DNA of 38,137 nt from assembly GCA_030529995.1 (NCBI GenBank), contig JAUMVT010000018.1, positions 1 through 38,137 of the forward strand, in the 5' to 3' direction. This DNA is from Clostridia bacterium. GTDB taxonomy: Bacteria; Bacillota; Clostridia; Christensenellales; Aristaeellaceae. The position numbers were made by a program, and so were the translations under genes. Below, piece by piece: positions 15,702-22,645 of this stretch. Position 1 is the first letter of the stretch; each line of letters starts with the position of its first letter. The notes beneath the pieces were generated by a model. The model made no database searches and had not been told where the DNA came from. It was given only the letters and a program-made list of their open reading frames with translations.

Positions 15702-17348
15702 TTATGCTTCTATACGGAAATCGTAGGTGGCCAGGTCAGCAATCAGCTTCGCCGTGTGCCCATCGCAGCACCAGGTGAAGGTGATCCCTTCCCCTTCCGT
15801 CTCTACCGTCAGCTTGGCCCCGTCGCCAAAGGCCGGGCAGGTGTTCCGGAAGCGGAGCAGATCCAGCTGCTTTTGCACCACCGGCTTTGTCAGGGCGGCA
15901 TCCATGTCCGCCTGGGTCAGGTTGGTACGGTTGATCTCCTTGTGGCCTGCCGCCCCGGAGCGCTGCACAGCCGCCAGATCGTTTTCCCCGGCGAACAGAT
16001 CCAGATACCACACCTGAGGCTTGCCGGGCATGAACAGCTGCAGTGCCCGTGCCAGCAGCATCTTCTTGTCATTGGCACCCAGGGCGCTGTAGTAGGTGGC
16101 ATTGACCTGATAGTACACGTTCTTCTGCCCATGGAGGTTCTTGATCATGCCGCCCCGCTCAATGATCAGGTCAATCAGCTCCTGAATCCGCGCCTCGGGG
16201 ATCATGCCCTTCAGGTCCAGCATGGGAATGCCGTCGTGGCAGCCCAGCATGTTCACGGTGCGGATGCCCTTTTCCTGCTGCTCCTCTGCCCACTGCTTCA
16301 GGTAGCCGCCGTCGTGGTGCTCAATGGCATCGATAATCAGCCCCGGCAGGAAGAAGTCGTAGGTCATGTATCCCTTGTCCGCCAAGGTCTGATAGCTGTG
16401 CTCGCTGTAGGCGGCATGGATTTCCGGCAGCAGGGTCAGGTGATACTTTTCCGCCATTTGCCGAATCTTCTCCAGGGTGTCCCAGGTGTCCGGCTCGTTC
16501 ATGAAGTTCCGCAGTCCCGGGGTTTTAGGGGCGTAGGCGAAGGCGTCCAGCCGAACGATGGAGGCACCGTAGTCCGCTAGGGTCTTCAGCACCTGATCAT
16601 AATAATCCCACACCAGGGGGCTGCGCAGATTCAGATCCATCTGCCCCAGATACCGGCGGCGGCTTTCCATCACCTCGACAGCAGCTTCCCGGCAGGCTTC
16701 AAAGCCTGTGAAGTCCGCCTCGGCAGGCTTTTTCCCTGCGGCAATGGCGCTGTTAAGCCGCCCCGCCAGCACGTCTGCCTCGCCGTACTGGATGGACAGT
16801 GCCTGCATCAGATCCTGCGGATCCGCCTGCGGATACCGAACCTCCTGATAGAAGGTGTTCCAGTAGGGCACGTTCCGCCCGTCCGGGAAGCGAACCATGA
16901 GGATGGGCAGGCCGGGCTTGCGGAAGAACATGTCCTTGATGAGATCTGCATCCGGCTGCACATAGCCCGCTTCCGTCATGGTGCCGTGGCCTTCCCAGAA
17001 TTTGTTCCAGTCGATGAAGAAATCCCGGTATGCGCTCTGATCCCCTTTTTGCAGAATGTCCTGAAACTGGGGGGAGAGGACGCTCAGGTGATTCAGGATA
17101 AAGTCCAGCTTCAGATCAAGCCCCAGATCCTTCAGGGATTCGATGTCTTCCCGCTTGGCCATCAGGTGGCTCAGGTCATAGCTGATGACGGAGAACCCCC
17201 GATCCAGATCCGTGTTGAACACGCTGGGCAGGATGTAGAAGGAGCGGAACGCCCCGGCCATTTCCTTCCTGTGCAGCAGTGCCGCAATATCTCCCAAAGT
17301 GCCGCCCATGCTGTCCGGGTAGGCATTGAGCATGACGCCGTTGTTCAT
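15702..17348 (-). CDS. GH13 subfamily 18 glycoside phosphorylase, paralog B (548 aa)
   Basis: This enzyme phosphorolyses an alpha-glucoside to alpha-glucose 1-phosphate. The catalytic residues are in place: Asp268 (IVRLDAF), Glu309 (LLPEIHA) and Asp372 (MLGCHDGIP). The acceptor-side stretch after the nucleophile is AYAPKTPGLRNFMNEP, which to my knowledge is the more usual form in Clostridial sucrose and sucrose-phosphate phosphorylases. It starts like paralog A (MNNG-MLNAYPDSMG). GGAGGG precedes ATG 17348. It begins 2 bases after the stop of a P-loop kinase, so the kinase and phosphorylase are made together, which suggests that either the substrate or the released acceptor is phosphorylated. 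No signal peptide. The precise acceptor (fructose, fructose 6-phosphate, glycerol or glycerate) is not determined. Confidence 0.88.
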   Translation of the reverse strand: MNNGVMLNAYPDSMGGTLGDIAALLHRKEMAGAFRSFYILPSVFNTDLDRGFSVISYDLSHLMAKREDIESLKDLGLDLKLDFILNHLSVLSPQFQDILQKGDQSAYRDFFIDWNKFWEGHGTMTEAGYVQPDADLIKDMFFRKPGLPILMVRFPDGRNVPYWNTFYQEVRYPQADPQDLMQALSIQYGEADVLAGRLNSAIAAGKKPAEADFTGFEACREAAVEVMESRRRYLGQMDLNLRSPLVWDYYDQVLKTLADYGASIVRLDAFAYAPKTPGLRNFMNEPDTWDTLEKIRQMAEKYHLTLLPEIHAAYSEHSYQTLADKGYMTYDFFLPGLIIDAIEHHDGGYLKQWAEEQQEKGIRTVNMLGCHDGIPMLDLKGMIPEARIQELIDLIIERGGMIKNLHGQKNVYYQVNATYYSALGANDKKMLLARALQLFMPGKPQVWYLDLFAGENDLAAVQRSGAAGHKEINRTNLTQADMDAALTKPVVQKQLDLLRFRNTCPAFGDGAKLTVETEGEGITFTWCCDGHTAKLIADLATYDFRIEA

Positions 17349-17350
17349 AT

Positions 17351-18283
17351 TCAGCCCTCCTCTGCCATCAGCTTGCGGTATTCGGCATAGGTGAGCAGCT
17401 TGCCGGACTTGGAGATGATCAGCTTCGCCTTCCCGGCCTGCTCCTCCAGCTTCTTCTGCTCGATGGCCAGCACCAGGGTGGTGAAGGCGCTGTCCACCTT
17501 GCCGTCCCGGTTCCGGGCACGGCGGTGCGCCAAGGTTTCCGCAGGGGTGGAGTTCAGCAGAACGGGCAGATCCACCCCGGTGAGATAATCACTGTTGCCG
17601 TGGGTCCATTCGATGATCAGCACCTGCACATTCGCGAAATCCACCGTGTCATACCACAGGTCGTTGGGCTCACGAGCCATCCGCTTCAGCGGAATCAGGG
17701 CATCCCCCCGCTTGAAGCGGGCAATCAGGTTGTTCACCTCATCGAAATCCGTTTCGTTAGGGGTGCCAAGATAGGCGGTCAGCGCCATGCGCCCGGCTTG
17801 CTGATAGGCACCAAGCCAGGGATACTGCTGCACCATTGCCGGGTCGCAGTCCACTTCGTCTTGCCACAGGCTGCGAAGCGTCTGCCCCATGTCGTCGGTA
17901 TACCGTCCACTGTCCAGCAGTCCCCGAAGGCCGCCTACACGGTACACTCGAAGCCGCTCCGCATCATTATCACGGGGAATCCGGCGGGGATAATTGTCGC
18001 CGCTGAGGATATACGTTCCTACGCCCAGCTGATTCAGGTAATAGCCCAGCACGGAGGCAATCTCGCTTTTGCCTACGCCGCTGCCGCCGCATACGGCCAC
18101 AACCGCCTTTCCTTTGGGGCTGGCCTGCAGCTGAGCGGCCAGCAAATCCTTCAGCGCAGGAAACAGGGTTTGTGCCTTGGCAATGTGCCCTTCGTCAATG
18201 CAGATTTTGTCCCCCGGCATATCCCCGTGGGGAATCTCGTCAGGGAGCTTGGGGGCTTTCCAGTCCTTCAGCAATGCTTCCAT
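17351..18283 (-). CDS. P-loop kinase, uridine kinase/phosphoribulokinase-like (310 aa)
   Basis: This is a cytoplasmic ATP-dependent kinase of small molecules. The Walker A motif is GGSGVGKS (66-73), followed by a helix and YILSGDNYPRR (92-101), the position where uridine kinases and P-loop glycerate kinases have their DxxY substrate segment. A hydrophobic strand VQVLIIEWT and an arginine-rich lid segment LAHRRARNRDGK follow. The C-terminus has KLIISKSGKLLTYAEYRKLM. It is often labelled uridine kinase or adenylylsulfate kinase, but its partner is a GH13_18 phosphorylase 2 bases downstream, so phosphorylation of a sugar, glycerate or glycerol released by that enzyme is more plausible. ATG 18283 has AGGAGG upstream. 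The structured repeat ends about 23 bases before the start. Confidence 0.72.
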   Translation of the reverse strand: MEALLKDWKAPKLPDEIPHGDMPGDKICIDEGHIAKAQTLFPALKDLLAAQLQASPKGKAVVAVCGGSGVGKSEIASVLGYYLNQLGVGTYILSGDNYPRRIPRDNDAERLRVYRVGGLRGLLDSGRYTDDMGQTLRSLWQDEVDCDPAMVQQYPWLGAYQQAGRMALTAYLGTPNETDFDEVNNLIARFKRGDALIPLKRMAREPNDLWYDTVDFANVQVLIIEWTHGNSDYLTGVDLPVLLNSTPAETLAHRRARNRDGKVDSAFTTLVLAIEQKKLEEQAGKAKLIISKSGKLLTYAEYRKLMAEEG

Positions 18284-18306
18284 GGGATTGTCCTCCTTCT
18301 ATGCAT

Positions 18307-18528
18307 CGACAAAGTGGCTTCGCCACTTTGTCGAGATTTGCACTCTCTCACTGGTCGAACGGTTTCACCGTTCTCCCGGCCGTTCGTTCGTGTAAGGAAG
18401 CGATTTCTTACGAAATCGCACGAAAATCGCCGCAGGGGCTTCGCCCCGTTTGAACGCCCCGAAGGGGCTCGCCGATTTTCGATCTACAGTTGAAGGGCTT
18501 GCGAGCCCTCCAACGCCACCCGAGGTTT
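18307..18528 (-). repeat. Structured intergenic repeat, copy A
   Basis: A roughly 220-base element on the minus strand, homologous to 25011-25199. Hairpins in plus coordinates: H1 89% paired at 18489-18499/18504-18514; H2 CGAAAATCG 18421-18429 with CGATTTTCG 18473-18481, enclosing two small GGGGC/GCCCC hairpins; H3 GCGATTTC 18400-18407 with GAAATCGC 18412-18419; H4 GAACGGT 18357-18363 with ACCGTTC 18367-18373; H5 CGACAAAGTGGC 18307-18318 with GCCACTTTGTCG 18322-18333. It lies between the GDPD gene and the kinase, sense to both. Confidence 0.85.
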
Positions 18529-18580
18529 CGATTAAGCTTGCCAGTTTTGCAACAGCGCTTCCACAGGATTGCTCTGCTTG

Positions 18581-19396
18581 CTATTTTCCAATCCGATCCA
18601 GATACCGCCGCAGCTCCGACGGCCAATCGGTCTGAATTACTTCCACCCCGTGGTCAATGAGCCAGCCCCAGCCCTTTTCCGGGGCGTCGGTGACGGACAC
18701 ATCGTCGTCATGATGGGCGGATAAGTCAATGCCGCTGCCCAGGCTCAGGCTGTTGACCCACAGCTTGATGCCCCGGTGCTTCAGCCCGGCCACAAAGTCA
18801 GGGGAAATCAGCTTGTCCTCATCACCGGTCAGGAACACCTCCACGATGGGGATGTCCATCTCCTTGGGCAGTGCCTCAAACAGGGGAATCTCCTTGTCGC
18901 CGGCAATGATGGGGATGAACTTGGGCTTCCAGTGACGGTTTTTCGCCCATGTGACGGCCTCGTCATAGGGCGCACGGCCTTTGATCAGCGCCTGATCCTC
19001 CATGCCCATTTTTTCCACCAGGTCATACACCTGATCCATAAAGCCCCAGCACTGATCCAGGTTGATCATGACCCGTCCCTTCATGGCACGGAGAAATTCC
19101 TCCAGGGTGTTGATGTGCCAGTCGGAAGGCTCGCCGATGACGTTCTTCAGCCTGCACGCACGGAGCTCCTCCAAGGTGTAGTCGCTGACCTTTCCCGGCA
19201 GGCCCAGCAAACGAAGAGGCGTCGGATCGTGGAAGAGGATCATCACGTTGTCCCGGGTCAGGTGAATGTCGGTCTCCACAATATCAGCCCCGCTGCGAAT
19301 AGCTGTCTCAAAGGCCGGCAGGGTGTTCTCCACAATGTTTCCGCTAAAGCGCCCCCGGTGGGAGGCAATCAGTACCCGCTGCTGATTTTCGGCCAT
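18581..19396 (-). CDS. Glycerophosphodiester phosphodiesterase (271 aa)
   Basis: This enzyme hydrolyses glycerophosphodiesters to glycerol 3-phosphate and an alcohol, in the cytoplasm because no signal peptide is present. The GDPD signature is complete: SHRGRFSG (His13, Arg14), ENTLPAFETAIRSGAD, VETDIHLTRDN (Glu41, Asp43) and FHDPTP (His56), with a TIM-barrel-like remainder and a terminal VEVIQTDWP strand. Length is that of UgpQ-like enzymes plus about 20 residues. It is the first gene after the promoter at 19471-19499 and may be co-transcribed with the kinase and phosphorylase through the structured repeat. If so, a glycerol-containing glucoside is a candidate substrate for that unit; this is inference only. 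Confidence 0.9.
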   Translation of the reverse strand: MAENQQRVLIASHRGRFSGNIVENTLPAFETAIRSGADIVETDIHLTRDNVMILFHDPTPLRLLGLPGKVSDYTLEELRACRLKNVIGEPSDWHINTLEEFLRAMKGRVMINLDQCWGFMDQVYDLVEKMGMEDQALIKGRAPYDEAVTWAKNRHWKPKFIPIIAGDKEIPLFEALPKEMDIPIVEVFLTGDEDKLISPDFVAGLKHRGIKLWVNSLSLGSGIDLSAHHDDDVSVTDAPEKGWGWLIDHGVEVIQTDWPSELRRYLDRIGK

Positions 19397-19470
19397 AGAT
19401 GCACCTTCTCATCCATCGTTCAGCACCCCGGGGCATCGCTTTCTGCCGGGGGGCGAACGGAATGGCAGTC

Positions 19471-19499
19471 ATTATAGCACATCCGTCCGGAAAGAACAA
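19471..19499 (-). promoter_or_regulatory. Promoter of the GDPD-kinase-phosphorylase unit
   Basis: On the minus strand TTGTTC (19499-19494) and a consensus TATAAT (19476-19471) are spaced by 17 bases, 75 bases before the GDPD start codon. It is divergent from the secDF-operon promoter, about 45 bases away. Confidence 0.75.
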
Positions 19500-19543
19500 C
19501 GAGGCTTTTACACGGTAAATTCTTCCTCTTTTTACTTCCCCGG

Positions 19544-19572
19544 TTGACGCACCAGCGTAAAGCCGCTATAAT
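19544..19572 (+). promoter_or_regulatory. Promoter of the hypothetical-secD-secF operon
   Basis: TTGACG at 19544-19549 and a perfect TATAAT at 19567-19572 are separated by 17 bases. The predicted start leaves a leader of about 30 bases before the GTG at 19612. Confidence 0.9.
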
Positions 19573-19611
19573 GTAGTGTATGTGCGTAGGTCAGGAAAAG
19601 GAGGGGGAGAA

Positions 19612-19968
19612 GTGAAGCGCATCCTGCATGCGGGACTGCTTTTGCTGGCAGTCTGGCTTCTTGTGCTCGCATCCTCCGCCTTGATCGAAGGGCCGGAGGA
19701 TGGGGCGAAAGCATCCCCGGCTCCCCTGCCGCCCATGGCTGCCCAGGTGGCACTCACCGCCCCGGAAGGAACGGCTCGGGTGGATCACCCCTGCGAAACG
19801 GAGACGGTCAGGGCGAAAGCCTCTCTGCCTGCCCCGGAAAGGCGGCAGGAGGGCAGCGACACGACCGGCAGCGTCCGGGCGGCGGATCAGAACGGGCACC
19901 CCGTGCTCAGCCGAACCTACATCCGCACCGTCTATCAGGCCTTTCCCCCGGAAAGGATGGCCGGATAG
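19612..19968 (+). CDS. Small secreted or membrane-anchored protein of unknown function (118 aa)
   Basis: I do not recognise this protein. GTG 19612 is chosen because GGAGG at 19600-19604 lies 7 bases upstream. It begins KRILHAG followed by a single hydrophobic segment LLLLAVWLLVLASSAL, a signal peptide or N-terminal anchor. The rest is low in hydrophobicity and rich in Ala, Pro, Glu and Arg, thus probably unstructured, ending with SRTYIRTVYQAFPPERMAG, which looks like a more conserved tail. It is the first gene after a strong promoter and lies 57 bases before secD, so it is expressed together with the export machinery. A role as an accessory envelope protein is a guess. Confidence 0.65.
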   Translation: MKRILHAGLLLLAVWLLVLASSALIEGPEDGAKASPAPLPPMAAQVALTAPEGTARVDHPCETETVRAKASLPAPERRQEGSDTTGSVRAADQNGHPVLSRTYIRTVYQAFPPERMAG

Positions 19969-20025
19969 ACCGGATCCTCCATCCATCATCCCATTCCATC
20001 AATCAATTTGGAGGTCAGAAACATT

Positions 20026-21354
20026 ATGAAAGCAAAGAAGACGAGCAGCAAGACGAAGTCCATCGTCCTGCTGGTCATCGTGTTCGTGCTGACGGTGGCG
20101 CTGGGCGTCATCGGCGTAACGGGCATGAACCTGGACGCCCGCGGCCTGTACAAGCTGAAGAGCTGGCTGCCTACCACCAATGCGGACAATTGGCCCTCCA
20201 GCCTGTCCCTGGGTCTGGATCTGCGGGGCGGCGTGTACGTGGAGTACTCCGCAGCCCGGCCTGAAAACAGCGATGCTGACTTTGACTCCCTTATGGAAGG
20301 CACCATCAGTGTCATCCAGAACCGTCTGACGGATAAGGGCTACTCCGAAGCCACCGTGCAGCGCATCGGCACCGACGGCATCCGTGTGGAAATCCCGGAT
20401 ACGGATGATCCCAAGGCTGTGCTGGACCTGATCGGCACCCCTGCTAAGCTGGAGTTCAAGGACGCTGACGGCAACCTGATCATGGACGGCTCCATGGTGC
20501 AGACCGCTGTGGGCGGCTACGACAGCGATCAGGCCGACTACGTAATCAGCTTCAAGCTGACCAGCGAAGGCGCCACCGTGTTTGCTCAGGCCACCGCCGC
20601 CAACATCGGCAAGACCATTTCCATCTATCTGGATGATGAACTGCTCATGTCCCCCACGGTGCAGTCCGCCATTACCGGCGGTCAGGGCGTGATTAACGGC
20701 ATGGGCAGCCTGGAGCGTGCCCAGACCATGGCCGCCCAGATTCAGTCCGGCGCACTGCCCCTGGTGCTGACCCAGCAGAAGGTGGACACTGTGTCCGCAA
20801 CCCTGGGCAGCGACGCACTGTCCACCACCGTAACGGCTGCCATCATCGGCATCCTGCTGGTCATGGTGGTGATGATCGTCCGCTATCGCCTGAATGGTGT
20901 CATCGCCAGTTGGGCGCTGTGCGTCTACATCATCCTGCTGTTCTTCCTGCTGGCGGTCATCCCCGGCATTCAGCTGACCCTGCCCGGCCTGGCCGGTATC
21001 GTGCTGGGCATCGGCATGGCTGTGGACGCCAACGTGGTGATCTTCGAGCGGTTCAATGAAGAACTCCGTGCAGGCCGTCCTCTCCGGGCTGCCGTGCGTG
21101 CAGGCTTCAAGAACGCTATGAGCGCTGTGCTGGACGCTAACGTCACCACCCTGATTGCCGCCATCGTGCTGATGTTCTACGGCACCGGCTCCATCCAGGG
21201 CTTCGCCAAGACCCTGCTGCTGGGCGTTGTCACCTCCATGTTCACGGCCGTGGTGGTAACCCGCTTCCTGATGAAGAACATCGTCAACCTGGGCATGAAG
21301 AACACCGGGCTGTTCGCCAAGGTAAAGCAGGTTGAGAAGGAGGAGCAGAAATGA
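20026..21354 (+). CDS. secD: Protein-export membrane protein SecD (442 aa)
   Basis: SecD is an RND-type membrane subunit that, with SecF, uses the proton gradient to help the SecYEG translocon release and pull secreted proteins. One N-terminal membrane segment (residues about 12-32) is followed by the external P1 domain with LSLGLDLRGGVYVEY and IQNRLTDKGY, then the conserved GQGVINGMGSLERAQTMAAQIQ-type region, and five C-terminal membrane segments with GIVLGIGMAVDANVVIFERF, the proton-path signature. Length is that of the short Firmicute form. ATG 20026 has GGAGG at 20010-20014. Its stop overlaps the secF start (ATGA). Confidence 0.96.
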   Translation: MKAKKTSSKTKSIVLLVIVFVLTVALGVIGVTGMNLDARGLYKLKSWLPTTNADNWPSSLSLGLDLRGGVYVEYSAARPENSDADFDSLMEGTISVIQNRLTDKGYSEATVQRIGTDGIRVEIPDTDDPKAVLDLIGTPAKLEFKDADGNLIMDGSMVQTAVGGYDSDQADYVISFKLTSEGATVFAQATAANIGKTISIYLDDELLMSPTVQSAITGGQGVINGMGSLERAQTMAAQIQSGALPLVLTQQKVDTVSATLGSDALSTTVTAAIIGILLVMVVMIVRYRLNGVIASWALCVYIILLFFLLAVIPGIQLTLPGLAGIVLGIGMAVDANVVIFERFNEELRAGRPLRAAVRAGFKNAMSAVLDANVTTLIAAIVLMFYGTGSIQGFAKTLLLGVVTSMFTAVVVTRFLMKNIVNLGMKNTGLFAKVKQVEKEEQK

Positions 21355-22253
21355 CTGTAAAGAATCGCTCCAAGATCTGCCTGATGGTCTCTGCGGCCAT
21401 TATGGTGATCGCCCTGGTGCTGACCATCTGCGGCCTGGGTGTAAATTACGGTATTGATTTCTCCGGCGGTCTGTCCATGGAATACACCATGGGCGGTACC
21501 TATAACAAGGCGGATGTGGAACAGATCCTGAAGGACCTGAACGTGGGCTCCTTCACCCTGACCGAGCAGGGCACGGATGAAGTGAACATCCGCATCAAGG
21601 ACATTAACCAGGACGATGTGCAGACCCTGCAGGCCTCCTTCGAGGAAGCACTGTTTGCCAAGTATCCCTCCGCTGCCCGTGACGGCGATGTAAGCTACGT
21701 AGGTCCCGTGGCAGGCCAGACTCTGCTGACCAACGCCTTCACCTCCGTGCTGCTGGCCGGTGCGCTGATGCTGATCTACATCGCCATCCGCTTCGACTTC
21801 AACAGCGGCGTGGCCGCCGTCTTCGGCCTGCTCCACGACGTGCTGATGATGTGGGCCTTCATGGTGCTGCTGCGCAATGTGATCCAGATGAACAGCTCCT
21901 ACATCGCTGCCATGCTGACCATTGTGGGCTACTCCATCAACAACACCATCGTGATCTTCGACCGCATCCGTGAAAACGTGCGGAAGATGCCCTCTGCCCC
22001 CAAGGTGGATGTGGTGAACAAGTCTGTGCGTGAGTGCCTGGGCCGTACCATCAACACCACCCTGACCACCCTGATCACCATCGTGACCCTGTACATCCTG
22101 GGTGTGGACAGCATCAAGGAATTCGCCCTGCCTATCATCATCGGTATCGTCAGCGGCGTGTACAGTGCCAACATGATCAACGGCTATGTGTGGGCCTTCC
22201 TGGAAGAAAAGAAGCGTGCACGCAAGCTGCAGCCGAAAAAGGCCAAAGCTTAA
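21351..22253 (+). CDS. secF: Protein-export membrane protein SecF (300 aa)
   Basis: This is the partner of SecD in the membrane. It has the N-terminal segment, then YGIDFSGGLSMEY (P1 start), a short external domain, GPVAGQTLLTNAFTSVLLAG, and the signature TIVGYSINNTIVIFDRIREN with the conserved Asp in the fourth membrane segment. A basic tail EEKKRARKLQPKKAKA ends the protein in the cytoplasm. Translation is coupled to secD by a 4-base overlap. A rho-independent terminator begins 16 bases after the stop. Confidence 0.96.
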   Translation: MTVKNRSKICLMVSAAIMVIALVLTICGLGVNYGIDFSGGLSMEYTMGGTYNKADVEQILKDLNVGSFTLTEQGTDEVNIRIKDINQDDVQTLQASFEEALFAKYPSAARDGDVSYVGPVAGQTLLTNAFTSVLLAGALMLIYIAIRFDFNSGVAAVFGLLHDVLMMWAFMVLLRNVIQMNSSYIAAMLTIVGYSINNTIVIFDRIRENVRKMPSAPKVDVVNKSVRECLGRTINTTLTTLITIVTLYILGVDSIKEFALPIIIGIVSGVYSANMINGYVWAFLEEKKRARKLQPKKAKA

Positions 22254-22268
22254 TGCAAGACCTCTTTG

Positions 22269-22298
22269 GAGGAGCCCCGAAAGGGACTCCTCTTTTTT
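22269..22298 (+). terminator. Rho-independent terminator after secF
   Basis: GAGGAGCCCC (22269-22278) pairs with GGGACTCCTC (22283-22292), with one mismatch and a GAAA tetraloop, followed by TTTTTT at 22293-22298. Confidence 0.92.
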
Positions 22299-22645
22299 GA
22301 ACCTTTGTGGTATGATAGAGGAAATGCCGGCAAACTCCGCTCAGTCATTTTCATTGACTTTCCCTCCTCTTGAAGGTTCGGGAATGCAAGGCGTGCCCAT
22401 CCTCTCCCGAAGGGAGAGGAAGCACGCCGTATCGGAGGAGTGCACTGCATCATTATGCGTTCCCCAGCTGCTTTTCGGGGAGAGCGCGAGAGGTAAGTGA
22501 GCGGACTCGCGCCAGTGGCGCGAATTGCGTCCGCGAACGCATCAACCGAAACGAGCAAGCGTAGCTTGCGACGATTGAGGTTGCGGGTAGCTTTGGGCAC
22601 AAAAGCCGCCCTCTCGCAATAACCATTGTGAAAGGAATCACCGTT
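22299..22645 (+). other. Hairpin-rich leader upstream of recJ
   Basis: No gene is evident in this 347-base stretch. It holds a possible extended -10 (TGGTATGAT, 22308-22316) and three strong stem-loops: a nested one with GGCGTGC 22390-22396 / GCACGCC 22422-22428 outside and CCTCTCCC 22401-22408 / GGGAGAGG 22412-22419 around a GAA loop; one with GCGGAC 22501-22506 / GTCCGC 22529-22534 outside and TCGCGCC 22507-22513 / GGCGCGA 22517-22523 inside; and GCAAGC 22555-22560 / GCTTGC 22564-22569. These modules differ in sequence from the repeat at 25011-25199 but resemble its style of small-loop hairpins. Confidence 0.6.

Noticed and set aside
18307-18528. CRISPR array or tRNA cluster
   Set aside because: The hairpins are not regularly spaced identical repeats and no tRNA cloverleaf or anticodon arm is present.
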